Origin: Sinotaia quadrata
Taxonomy: Eukaryota; Mollusca; Gastropoda; Architaenioglossa; Viviparidae
NCBI GenBank assembly: GCA_028829895.1
Contig: CM054181.1
Location: forward strand, 63,605,759-63,669,758
Length of the DNA: 64,000 nucleotides
Reading direction: 5' to 3'
A program made the translations under genes and the position numbers. The notes below the pieces were generated by a model. It had not been told where the DNA came from. It ran no database searches and saw nothing but the letters and a program-made list of their open reading frames with translations. Position 1 is the stretch's first letter. The number at the start of each line of letters is the position of its first letter. This document shows positions 45,201 through 54,489 of the stretch, piece after piece.

Positions 45201-46966
45201 GATAAAGAATGGACTCAGAATATTTCATACATATTTCCTATTTATTAATTATTTGAATTAGAGAATGCTTTTGTAATTGAATCATTATTTCTATGTTCAT
45301 TAATTTGACTATATTGTACATTATACTTGTGAATTTTGATTGATGCTGTATGTGTATCGGGCTAACGAAATTGTTGCAGAATTTTGTAAGTAGATAACCT
45401 TTATAAGAGTTAGAGATGAAATGTGCATGAAATTATGTGCTGCATTAATTTGACTTTTGCAGAGAAAGCACGACTTTTTCCTTTCTCCTCAAGCAGCAGT
45501 GACTACTGTACTTGCTTGGTCACATTGGTGTGTGAATCCAGCATTGTTGTCAACTTCTCAGTAAAATGTGTTGCTGTAAGTTGATTCCTGTGAATTCCAG
45601 CGGAAATGTTGGCTTGAGTTTGGTCTCGAGAATTCACAGAGATTATTTTGAATGTGTCTCATGGTGTGTTGAGTATTATATGCAAAAAGTTGAGACACTA
45701 TGCCTGATGTGCTTGATAGCAGATGTGAAATTCAGGATGATTCTCTACACTGTGCTTTGTGAACTCATCAAGGTTTCTGGAACAGTTGTGTAACGTGCTT
45801 AGAAGGGACATGAGGCCGTTGCCCAAATAAGAAAGACAGTGACTTGTTGCAAACCACATGATTATGAACACATGCCGGCAACAACCGCCATCGAAAAGGT
45901 TATGTGCATTTGACTTTCATTATTTCTCTGAAACTCTACTCTCAGTTCCATGATGAAAACTCTGAACTTGATTATATATTTATGTTAATTGACTGCTGAT
46001 GTCTAAGATGAATAAACTGAATGATTGTCCAGTGTTAATGGAACATTGTTGTAAAGTGATGTAAATGTCAACGCTCTTTGATTATATTCATAGGTTGTAT
46101 ATTTTATTGTTGATTTAATAAATTTATTGATCTTCTTACATATATTTATAACCATATGTTGTAGAGAGTGGGTGGCAAGCACTGATAGTAACTGATAGAA
46201 ATGAAACATGCAAGTTTATTGTAAAGAAAGAAATTAAAAATCCAAATACCTTGTGAAGAGACACCTTTTGGGGGCCTCCTGTGACCAGCGTGTTACATAC
46301 ACTTTGGGCACCTTTTCTAGGTTGATTCTGTGTTTTTCTGGCCACAGTTTCTTCTTTTTGTTACTCTAGCTTTCCTCAGCATTTCTTTTTCTTCATTCTA
46401 TTTTGACTTTAGTTTCCTCTTCATGTTTTACTGGTTTTCTCCAAGTTTCTTCTTTATCTTATTCTGGTCTTCTCCGAGTTTCTTCTTTATGTTATTTTAG
46501 TCTTCTCCGAGTTTCTTCTTTATGTTATTTTAGTCTTATCTGATTTTCTTTTTGTGCTATTCTGCTTTGTCAAAGTTTCTTCTTCTTTTGTGGATTTTTT
46601 AATTGTACAACTTGACGAAATGTTTTAGCCTTCTTTTAATTCTGTTTAATTAATTTTAAAGTAAGTAAATAAATAAAATAATAAATATAAAACAATAAAA
46701 AAAATAAGTTCCTCATTTTGAATGTGAAATAATTTAAATATAATTGCCTCATTCACTGCATGCATTTCAATATAATTTTTGTAAAATTGTAAATGTCTTT
46801 GTAAATTCATGTTGTTTGTTGCTGGTGTTCTTTAAGAAAATACAATTTTGTAATTCTGATTTTTTCAATGTATGATTTTGGGTGTGTATGTGTATTTCTT
46901 TGCAGGGAAGATGGTTACAGCAGTATAGCTGAAGCTGTTGGAGCTGAATTTAAAAAGAAAAAATAA
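29258..46966 (+). CDS. DHODH: Dihydroorotate dehydrogenase (quinone), mitochondrial, complete, 9 exons
   Basis: Class 2 DHODH oxidises dihydroorotate to orotate in de novo pyrimidine synthesis, passing electrons through FMN to ubiquinone at the inner mitochondrial membrane. Nine exons join in phase to 404 residues; human DHODH has 395. Residues 1-14 and the Lys/Trp context form a short targeting segment. [18 protein letters not shown] (about 20-37) is the membrane anchor, followed by the quinone-tunnel helices ([20 protein letters not shown]). Barrel motifs are [61 protein letters not shown] with catalytic Ser219, ILVKISPDL with Lys259, [17 protein letters not shown], and the FMN-phosphate motif [10 protein letters not shown]. 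Nothing is missing. Introns hold a SINE, a solo LTR and a dead Tigger fragment. Function is assigned with high certainty by family. Confidence 0.97.
29494..29735 (+). mobile_element. tRNA-derived SINE in DHODH intron 1
   Basis: The head has a pol III B-box-like GGATTCGATCC at 29554-29564, followed by CCCGACCCGGGGTGG as in a tRNA T-arm. The body (GTGTTTCTTAACCTCAAAG, GTTCGTTGAGTGAGAC) and the tail (GATAAGGATGTTGGCCCCTC) match the general layout of invertebrate tRNA-SINEs. The A box is degenerate and the exact ends are uncertain. Confidence 0.68.
30203..30252. repeat. (CT)n microsatellite
   Basis: Uninterrupted CT run in DHODH intron 1. Confidence 0.95.
30690..30785. repeat. ~25-30-bp tandem repeat, 3-4 copies
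   Basis: TTAATTGTAAGTGATTTACT recurs with small spacers in DHODH intron 1. Confidence 0.75.
31083..31295 (+). CDS. DHODH: DHODH coding exon 2 (residues 15-85)
   Basis: Acceptor TTTTTTACAG and donor GTAAGT, phase 0 at both ends. It carries the transmembrane anchor and the two quinone-site helices, through [14 protein letters not shown]. Confidence 0.93.
31820..31930. repeat. Diverged direct repeat, 2 copies
   Basis: ATACATATTGTGTACATAAA plus TAxTAGTA flanks occur twice in DHODH intron 2. Confidence 0.6.
32451..34145. mobile_element. Solo LTR of an LTR retrotransposon, 1695 bp, TSD ACCAG
   Basis: Begins TGTGACAGACTC and ends GGACATGTAACA, giving TGTxAC/GTxACA termini. ACCAG at 32446-32450 is repeated at 34146-34150 as a 5-bp target-site duplication. 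The interior is CpG-richer than the intron around it. It has an AATAAATACTC TATA-like site near 32690 and AATAAA close to the right end, both expected of LTR transcription signals. No internal coding region remains, so recombination between two LTRs probably removed it. It sits in DHODH intron 2. Confidence 0.82.
34509..34708 (+). CDS. DHODH: DHODH coding exon 3 (residues 86-151)
   Basis: Acceptor GGTTTTAG, donor GTAAGT, phase 0 in and phase 2 out. It contains [18 protein letters not shown] and [14 protein letters not shown], the first FMN-contacting strands. Confidence 0.97.
35113..35189 (+). CDS. DHODH: DHODH coding exon 4 (residues 152-177)
   Basis: The split codon CG|C gives Arg152, then [19 protein letters not shown]. 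The donor is GTATGC, phase 1. The next canonical exon is 4.7 kb away. Confidence 0.95.
36093..36248. repeat. ~77-bp direct duplication
   Basis: CCCCTCAAATTATTACATTG through TTCTTTTTAATTGAAAT occurs twice in tandem in DHODH intron 4. Confidence 0.9.
36640..36722. repeat. Short tandem repeat, ~12/24-bp unit
   Basis: Alternating AATGCTCAGTGTATTGCTCA blocks. Confidence 0.8.
37108..37215 (+). CDS. Possible cassette exon A in DHODH intron 4
   Basis: A 108-bp fully open segment with a pyrimidine-rich acceptor (TAATTTAATCATAG) and a GTATCG donor, phase 1 at both ends. It would add 36 residues containing [13 protein letters not shown]. The phase equals that of the surrounding DHODH junction, so inclusion keeps the frame. 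It could instead belong to a nested gene. The protein is not recognised. Confidence 0.4.
37216..37400. repeat. ~60-bp tandem repeat, 3 copies
   Basis: TACTCAGATGTAAGGCTTCT, GCTTATCAGACTGCC and an AGATAGCTATCATATCA-like segment repeat directly after exon-like segment A. Confidence 0.8.
37970..38110 (+). CDS. Possible cassette exon B in DHODH intron 4
   Basis: A 141-bp fully open segment with a strong GTTTTGTTTTCATAG acceptor and a GTACTG donor, phase 1 at both ends. It would add 47 residues including [13 protein letters not shown], clearly similar to the motif in exon A, then [19 protein letters not shown]. Codons in the shared motif differ mainly by substitutions that keep or conserve the amino acid. 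Confidence 0.42.
38388..38639 (+). pseudogene. Tigger/pogo transposase N-terminal fragment (CENP-B-type HTH), dead
   Basis: One frame reads [28 protein letters not shown], then [20 protein letters not shown] and NADKMN. This matches the pogo/Tigger and CENP-B N-terminal psq helix-turn-helix (RKxxxLEVKLxIIxxxExGExxxDIxxxLxLxxSTIRTIxKNxDKI). Two in-frame stops lie at 38478-38480 and 38484-38486, and the catalytic DDE domain is absent. It is a relic in DHODH intron 4. Confidence 0.82.
39856..40043 (+). CDS. DHODH: DHODH coding exon 5 (residues 178-240)
   Basis: Acceptor TTCTTTCCAG joins G|AG as Glu178. It contains MGVNLGKNK and [16 protein letters not shown] with the catalytic base Ser219. Donor GTAAAT, phase 0. 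Confidence 0.97.
41697..41816 (+). CDS. DHODH: DHODH coding exon 6 (residues 241-280)
   Basis: Acceptor TTTTTTATGTAG, donor GTGAGA, phase 0 at both ends. It encodes [18 protein letters not shown] (Lys259 contacts FMN) and [10 protein letters not shown]. An earlier GTAATG after GTG would remove four residues and is less likely. Confidence 0.93.
44190..44343 (+). CDS. DHODH: DHODH coding exon 7 (residues 281-331)
   Basis: Acceptor TTGTTTATAG, phase 0. Donor GTAATT, phase 1. It encodes [13 protein letters not shown] and [14 protein letters not shown], the orotate and FMN loops. Confidence 0.96.
44439..44598 (+). CDS. DHODH: DHODH coding exon 8 (residues 332-384)
   Basis: Acceptor GCTTATCTAG, donor GTGAGA, phase 1 in and phase 2 out. 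It holds [15 protein letters not shown], the FMN phosphate-binding motif, and [18 protein letters not shown]. Confidence 0.97.
44820..45240 (+). mobile_element. Dispersed repeat, inverted partner of 57660-58085
   Basis: GTCGAAGTGACCCAATCTTG, TTGAGAATATGCTAGAAAAC and a GTTAACTGACTGATAAAGAA block match the reverse complement of 57660-58085 in the same order with moderate divergence. Lies in DHODH intron 8. Element class not recognised. Confidence 0.72.
46906..46966 (+). CDS. DHODH: DHODH terminal exon (residues 385-404)
   Basis: The acceptor ATTTCTTTGCAG completes Arg385, then [15 protein letters not shown] and a Lys-rich end with TAA at 46964-46966. An AATAAA overlaps the stop at 46962-46967, so a later poly(A) signal is probably used. 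Confidence 0.93.
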
Positions 46967-47099
46967 AGTATATGATATCTAGGTATTTTCTTGCAATTTA
47001 GAGACAAATAATTGATACTGATATTTGTGCATTTGATCTTGACTTAGTTACATTTGTTTTGAAAGAAGTAATGTTTACCAATCTCATGTACATGTACAT

Positions 47100-47104
47100 G
47101 CATG

Positions 47105-47195
<91 letters not shown>

Positions 47196-47196
47196 T
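47100..47196. repeat. (GT)n microsatellite, about 85 bp pure
   Basis: Long GT tract downstream of the DHODH stop. Confidence 0.97.
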
Positions 47197-47384
47197 TGAG
47201 TAAGTGTGTGTGCTTATGTACATGATCTCTACTTTAACTTTAGTTCGTGTATTTGGAAAGTTTTTTTGAAACCATTAATGCCTACTTGTGATATATATAC
47301 ATTAATCCATTTGGAAATAATTTTGTACATATAATTTTTCATAGGGAAATATGAAATTTGAATGTCTGTATACTAAATTTGAGA

Positions 47385-47700
47385 AAAATTATGAAATGCA
47401 TGAATTTGTTGAATGCTCTTTTTGAGAAAGAAACATGAAATACATGTGGATTTGTTGAATGCTTATTTTGAGAAGAAAACATGAAATACATGTGGATTTG
47501 TTGAATGCTGTTTTGAGAAGGAAACATGAAATACATGTGGATTTGTTGAATGCTATTTTGAGAAGGAAACATGAAATACATGTGGATTTGTTGAATGCTG
47601 TTTTGAGAAGGAAACATGAAATACATCTGGATTTGTTGAATGCTGTTTTGAGAAGGAAAAATGAAATACATCTGGATTTGTTCAAATGCTCTATTAAGAT
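47385..47700. repeat. 45-bp minisatellite, ~7 copies
   Basis: GAATGCTGTTTTGAGAAGGA, AACATGAAATACATG and TGGATTTGTT repeat with few changes. The threefold length opens frames on both strands, and none is a gene. Confidence 0.93.
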
Positions 47701-47709
47701 GTAATCCCC

Positions 47710-48790
47710 ACTAAATACAGAACAGGAACAAAGACAGTACATACATTACAATATGAATTTTATATAAAGTGAAGCTGATAAGAAATGAAACAAAGATAAG
47801 TGAAAAATTAATAAAGAATTTATTATAAAAAAGAATAAATTTTTAAAAGTAGAAAACAATCAAACCACAATTCACAGTTACAATTTTCAATTCTTATTCT
47901 AGTTAAGAGAGATCTAGCTAGCCTGCTCTAAATTTCTCTTCTTATCTACTAGATTTTTTCCCCCCCTAGGAAAGTTTATATTTCTTCTATAGGTTTTACT
48001 TCAGTCCTTTTCTTTTTACTCACCAGTTTCTTATAAATGTCTATTACAAATGGACTATACAGTCAACAACATTAATGTCCGTGGGGAACACTTAGTTTAT
48101 TTCACCATCTGGCGACATCCCTTTTTCATGCTGCTACGCACACAGAGGGTAGCTACATCATGTATCGTCTGTTTTTCATGCCTCAAAATATGTCATGAAA
48201 CTCTTCACAATCCAGCCAAGAAGATGCTTTAGACTGATGGCCAGATCTAGGATGCTGCTTATAGTCCCAAACCAAATTCATAAATTAATCATCGAAGGAA
48301 GACAATGACAACAAACAGTGGTGGAAGAAAATAAACAAAACAGAGTGGAACAGAACAGAACCCTGCCAAAACAAAGGGTAGGAAAACACACTGTAGTCAA
48401 GATTCCTGAATTTTCACAGAATCATTCACTCTTTTTTTCTCAGTCTTTTTAGACATTCAAATGCACATACTTTAATGATCTTAGATTTTTGACTGGACTC
48501 TCTCCTTCCTTGCTGAAGCATGGAAGTAATTTAATTCCTATCTGTCGCTCTAAGTTATTACCTCTGTCATGTGATGTCTGCAACACGCCTATCCCATTGG
48601 TCAAGGTATTTTCCATGCCTACTCATTCATGATGAAAAAAACTATGGCTGGTTCCTGCCTAAGGCTAAGATCTCTATTTTTTTTTATTTCTTCAGTGTTT
48701 CCATTGATTCAGATCTGGGGTTTTGCTCACTACTGGGTCAAGGTCAGATTTACAGGCAAAATGATTTGTTTTAATTACCTTCAGTTTGAC
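47710..48790. other. Intergenic DNA, no gene seen
   Basis: AT-rich, with short open frames only and no family resemblance. Confidence 0.35.
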
Positions 48791-48796
48791 CTACAC

Positions 48797-48830
48797 CAAT
48801 GGTTTTCAACCTTTTTACACCTGTGGACAA
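48797..48830 (+). mobile_element. hAT-like transposon terminus (remnant)
   Basis: CAATGGTTTTCAACCTTTTT followed by ACACCTGTGGAC resembles the CAGTGGTTCTCAACCTTTTT...TGTGGAC end of many hAT elements. No matching inverted end was found, so the body is undefined. Confidence 0.4.
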
Positions 48831-49382
48831 GTGAAAAAAGGATAAATATTTTGCAAACTGCTAAGGCAGAAAATAAAATCCATTATTTATAAAGTATTTT
48901 GTGCATTAATTTTTAAATCTAATATTAAAAAATGAAAATTCTATTTAAAATAACCACAAACTGAGAAGGGAGAGAGAGTGAGTTATAATATCAGTTTAGA
49001 TAATTTGTATCTTTAAGTTTGAATATGTTATAAAAGTTTGTATTTAGCTCTGGTAAAGGTTTGACACTGTTTTTGCCACCTGATTGTCTCTATATTTTGC
49101 TGAAGAGTATCTGCCATTTGCATTCATACATTTCTCTGGCATTACTTTTTAATTACTTAAATATAAAATGTTTGTTTCGCTTCTGTAATGTTTTAAAACA
49201 CCTGCTTAATCGGGGCATGTATGTAAAATTTAGATAATTTTTGTTGTATGTTTTGTGTTATGAGTTGGTACAAAAATAATGATGGATATCTTGCATGAGG
49301 TACAGTTATACAGACATGTAAGAAATAAAATATTTAAATAGTGTTGCTGCTTATGAGTGAAGTAAACAGGGGACTTTATAAG

Positions 49383-49825
49383 CATAATTACTTAAATGTG
49401 ATGAGTTAGTTCCAAGAACAATTTATAAATCAAAGTTTAAATGTAGATAATATTTTAGAAAAGAGCAAAATATAGTGATGATTGAATAGAGGATTTCTTG
49501 AATAGCATTATATTAGATGTGATTTGATCACACAAGAAGTTTATAAATTATAAGTATAAATACTGATAAGTTTTGGAAGGAAAATTAGTATTGTTTATCA
49601 TGATTGCTTATAATGTATAGCATTATATAAAATGTAATGAGTTAATTCAGAAAAAGCAATGTTGATAATATTTTGGAAAGAAAATGTATTTTATAGATGT
49701 TGTTGATTGGGGTTTGAATGAACAGATGATTTTATAAATAGCATAATTTTTAATGTGAAGACTTAGTTCACAGAATAGCAGATACATTCTAGAATTAATA
49801 TTGATGATATTTCTGACAGCTCTAT
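49383..49825. repeat. Diverged tandem array, ~118-bp unit, ~3.7 copies
   Basis: Each unit opens with GCATTATATTAxATGTGATG-like sequence and contains GATAATATTTTGGAAAGAAA and an ATTTTATAAATA-like end. Confidence 0.65.
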
Positions 49826-49921
49826 ACATGTTTTCTTGTGGTATTTTTCTATAATCATAGTTGTAACTTTACAAAGAAACACAAAACAAATTAGTTACAC
49901 TAATGGTTGTAATGAAATCAC

Positions 49922-49947
49922 ACATATATATATATATATATATATAA
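49922..49947. repeat. (TA)n microsatellite
   Basis: Pure TA run. Confidence 0.9.
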
Positions 49948-50559
49948 ATAATAGTATTGATAGTATATGTTTTTAAAGGTGTTTATTTGTGTGGACAATT
50001 TAAAAATACGTGTAGATGGGCATTTTTCTATACTCTGAGAAATATTTTAGCGGTATTTTTATTTTTTGTTTACATATTTTTATTATTCATGCTGATGATG
50101 CACATTTTAAGATTGTATATAAGACATTTTTTAGAAATCTCCTTTCTTAGATATATGAATAATTGTGATTATTTGAATAGCATTTCTAAAGTGAATTGTT
50201 TTGACAAATTTAATTGAGTCTGTTATTTCTTATTATCAGTAATCAGTTGTTATTTTAAACACACAGCACATTACATCTTGATAATTAAGTTTGCTGTCCA
50301 GATACACAGAACAGAAATAAATAAGAAGAGTTGATTATTTTCCCTTAATTGAGGACAGTAGATTTATTAATAATAGTGACATTTTAATAGTGAAATGAGT
50401 AAGCCTACTGATATAGGAAAACATTTATCTGAACCGAAAGGAGTTCCTTTTTAAACCATATTTCTATTTTTTTTGTAAAATAGTGCATATGCTCTAAAGT
50501 ACATCCTTGACGGATCTTTATTAAGATGCCGATAACCTCTATACCTATGGGTGATGAGA

Positions 50560-50950
50560 GGACTAAAATACGAGCAATAGGGTTACATAAGACTCAAAGG
50601 CAGTGAACTTAAACAAGACTCACGAGCAACTGAGTTACATAAAACTCACAAACAATGGCATTACACAAAAGACTCGTGAGCAGTGGAGTTACATAAGACT
50701 CGTGAACAATGGAGTTAAATAAGACTCACCAGCCTCGGACTTATACAAGACTCAGGAGCAATGGAGTTAAATAAGACTCACCAAGTCACAAGACTCGTGC
50801 ACAGTGGAATTAAATAAGACTCGTAAGCAATGGAGTTAAACAAGGCTCACGAGCAATGGGGTTACATAAAACTTGTGAGTAATGGGGTTACATAAGACTC
50901 ACAAGCAATGGAATTATATAAGACTTGCGAACAATGGAGTTACTTAACAA
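50560..50950. repeat. ~27-30-bp minisatellite, ~13-14 copies, diverged
   Basis: ATAAGACTCACGAGCAATGG plus AGTTAC recurs with substitutions and small indels. Confidence 0.88.
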
Positions 50951-51649
50951 TTTTACTTCTTCTATTCAAGCCACGGTATTTCAGACTTAGAAGTCCTTGA
51001 CCGATCAGTATCACGTGACCGCACATCATTGCGTTCCTCTAACTCCGCATTCCCTCAGTGCACTCATTAATTTGTCTCTACCCCATCGGTTTTCGTGACG
51101 CGTGCTTATTTTCAAGACTGAAAAATACAAGTATTTGATACTGCTGAAGTAATAAAACTCGGAAAAAGTTATCTTTAGATCTCTGTCATAAAAACTCGGA
51201 ATTTTTTTTGAAGCTCTCTGAAACTCCCCCCTCCCACTTCCATCCACTTACCCTCAAGCACAAAAACTATCAACCAAACAAAAATCTCTTACTTTCAGGA
51301 ATAGTTGTAAAAGTGGAGAAAATTATTGTCGAAGTTTGGAGAATAGTTTAAGTTTGACGACCTCATAATGTCCCCTGTTATACTCTCCTACCTCCCCTAC
51401 CCCACAACATTTTCATCACCACCACCCCAACACTCCCTCTAACCCTTCCGAATTTGAAACCTTTGCTGTACGAATGCCTCAAATCATGCATTGCGTAAGA
51501 TTTCCTGATTCAACGCATCACAGTTTAAAACATAAGAAAAATCTAGTTAAACGTTGGGTACGTTTTATACTTGCCCATCAATCAAATATAACTATCTTTT
51601 CTTGCCGCGCCAGAAATAGTAACTTTTTATTTATTTATTTAATTTTGAA

Positions 51650-51789
51650 ATTTTGAAAGAAAATTTGCCCGAAACCGAAGCACACCACCTTCAAACTACT
51701 GTCCGCATTTTCACTGGGTTGCTGCGGTTGTTTTTGGTGATATTAATGTCGCTGTTGGCTGGTTGAAGTGTTTTAAGAAAGTCGTCGGT
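51650..51789 (+). promoter_or_regulatory. Possible promoter and untranslated first exon
   Basis: CpG-richer segment ending GAAAGTCGTCG before a GTAAGC donor at 51790. No long open frame precedes it. A second donor-like site, AG|GTGAGT, is at about 52522. No downstream coding exon is recognised before 64000. Confidence 0.25.
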
Positions 51790-52214
51790 AAGCATTGCAG
51801 CTTGGAGGGATGAATAACAGACTGGCCGCTAGTTGTACATGTCGCTGGCGTAGTGGTACCAGACATTCACGGCTTTTATTTTCTCTGTACATCAGCATTA
51901 GTTTCTATGGCTCACTGAAGTTCCAGTCGGATGGCCTCGCAGAGTTTTATGACTTAGGGTTGACCTCGTTTTCACTGAACTGTTTGCACGTGCAATTAGG
52001 TTCTTTAAAGCACCCCCCCAAAAAAAAAAAAAAAAAAAAAAAAACCAGTGTCATGAAGATGGGCCGTATCACGAGTGTCCACAGAAAGCACTGAAGAATA
52101 AACTGTATACGAGTATTCGCATAAATCACTAAACACTCAAAATTCAAGTGAAAATAATCTTTTCATCAGTTTGAATATCAAAACTCGAATATTAAATTCA
52201 TTGCTTGCATCGAT

Positions 52215-52440
52215 AACATGAACAAGAGTTGCGTACCCTGATTCGTATGTCACTTATAACATGATTAAGAGTTGCGTACCCCAATTTGTATGTCAAAATA
52301 ATAACGTGATCAATAGTTGCGTACCCTGATTCGTATGTCACTAATAACTTGTTCAAGAGTTGCGTACCCTGATTCGTATATCGCTAATATCATGATTGGG
52401 AGTTGCGTATCCTAATTCGTTTGTCATTAATAACATGAAA
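52215..52440. repeat. ~45-50-bp minisatellite, ~5 copies
   Basis: AAGAGTTGCGTACCCTGATT plus CGTATGTCACTAATAACATG repeats, CpG-containing. Confidence 0.88.
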
Positions 52441-52699
52441 GCTCATGAAGGGCATTACAAGGACAAAGAACAGATCATCCGGTAGATCGGTCAGTTTTGA
52501 GACTTTCGGTTACGACAGTTAGGTGAGTGAATAATTATTTTACACACACTCATTAAAAATAATAATTAAACTAGTATAGCTATCTGCTGGTGTCTTGGTG
52601 ACAGTGCCTCTATGATTTCGAAAACCTAAAGTTACGGAATCATTTTGGTCTTGTAGGATTTCCAGGTACTTTACATCTCCTTATGAAACAGCAGCATGC

Positions 52700-53060
52700 C
52701 CACTGCACGTCTCGCGCTAAAACAGCAAAAGGCCTACTTCACGATTCGCTAGAAAACGGCAAGAAGCCTATTGCAATAAACCTAATTAACGTTTCGCTAT
52801 AAAACATCAATAAGCCTAGTACACACATCGCTATAAAACGGCAATAAACCTAGTGCACATTTCGCTATAAAACGGCAATAAACCTAGTGCACATATAGCT
52901 ATAAAACAGCAATAAACCTAGTGCACGTTTCTCTGTTAAACAGCAGCAGACCTACTGCAAGTCTCGCCATAAAATAGTAACAGATCTACTAAACATTCAC
53001 TATAAAATAGGCCTATTGCATGGCTCACCATAAAGTATCTTATATACTTCAAGCCTCATG
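52700..53060. repeat. ~35-38-bp minisatellite, ~9 copies
   Basis: CGCTATAAAACGGCAATAAA plus CCTAGTGCACATTT repeats, more diverged at both ends. Confidence 0.85.
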
Positions 53061-53079
53061 GTACAACAGCAATAAGCCT

Positions 53080-53605
53080 ACAGATCTCGCTGTACAAGAG
53101 ACCTATAGATCATAATTATCGTTGCACATGTGGCCTATAGGTCATCTCGCTACAAAATAACAGACCAACAAATCATTTCGCTGCAAAACAACAATCCTAC
53201 AGATCGTCTCGCTAAACAGGAACAAATCTACAGATCGTCTCGCGCTATATAAGACCACACCTACAGATCGTCTCGCGCTATATAAGACCACACCTACAGA
53301 TCGTCTCCCTGTACAACAAACCTACAGATCGTCTCCCTGTACAACAAACCTACAGATCGTCTCCCTGTACAACAAACCTACAGATCGTCTCGCTATACGA
53401 CAATAATACAGATCGTCTCGCTATACAACAATCCTACAGATCGTCTCGCTAAACAGGAACAAATCTACAGATCGTCTCGCGCTATATAAGACCACACCTA
53501 CAGATCGTCTCCCTGTACAACAAACTTACAGATCGTCTCGCTATACAACAACAAACTTACAGATCGTCTCGCTATACAACAAACCTACAGATGCAGAATA
53601 GGTTT
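53080..53605. repeat. ~27-36-bp minisatellite, ~16 copies, higher-order pattern
   Basis: CTACAGATCGTCTCGCTATA plus CAACAAAC alternates with a CGCGCTATATAAGACCACAC variant. Larger blocks are themselves repeated: the AACAGGAACAAATCTACAGA block is seen at about 53214 and about 53453. Confidence 0.88.
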
Positions 53606-53607
53606 AC

Positions 53608-53614
53608 AGATCTG

Positions 53615-53652
<38 letters not shown>
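53608..53652. repeat. (ATT)n microsatellite
   Basis: Trinucleotide run directly after the minisatellite. Confidence 0.93.
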
Positions 53653-53929
53653 GTGTATTTCTACTTTAAAGCTAGATTTAGAATTATATTTAAATATTTA
53701 TTTCAGGGAACATTTTACACTGCAGAAATATATCTTTATATAAAAAAAACCAGACTCAATAATCATAATTATTATCGTTATTATTATTATTACTTTTAAA
53801 GTCTGATTTGCTCTGATCTATTTCAGTTTTAATATTAAAATATTTCTCCAAATGAAATCAATATTTATAATTTATTTCAAAAATATTTTTCAGCATTAGA
53901 AGTCATACTTACAAACTACCTGTACTCTG

Positions 53930-54240
53930 AGAAATAATATATTTCTACATACAAATTACGTATACTCTGGAAAATAATTTATTTCTCTATCACAGTCAAA
54001 TTACTTATACTGTGGAAAATAATTTATTTCTATATCACAGTCAAATTACTTATACTGTGGAAAATAATTTATTTCTCTATCACAGTCAAATTACTTATAC
54101 TGTGGAAAATAATTTATTTCTATATCACAGTCAAATTACTTATACTGTGGAAAATAATTTATTTCTCTATCACAGTCAAATTACTTATACTGTGGAAAAT
54201 AATTTATTTCTCTATCACAGTCAAATTACTTAAACTATGG
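53930..54240. repeat. 45-bp minisatellite, ~7 copies
   Basis: TACTGTGGAAAATAATTTAT, TTCTATATCACAG and TCAAATTACTTA repeat nearly exactly. CTATAT and CTCTAT variants partly alternate. Confidence 0.93.
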
Positions 54241-54489
54241 AAAATACTATAATTCTATCTAAAAGTAGGACTTACAAACTATGGATACTCCAGAGAATAA
54301 CGTTTCTACATCAAAATTAAACTTTTAAGCAACGGACACTCTGGATGTATAATATATTTATACATAAAAGCCAGATTTTCAAATACTTACATTCTGGATG
54401 TAATATGTTTGTACATCAAAGCCAGATTTTCAAACTACTTACAATCTGGATTTAATATTTTTCTTGATCAAAATCAGACTTGCAGAAAA

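Noticed and set aside
53080..53605. Regularly spaced repeats that might suggest a CRISPR array
   Set aside because: The whole unit repeats with no unique spacers, no cas genes are present, and the DNA is animal.
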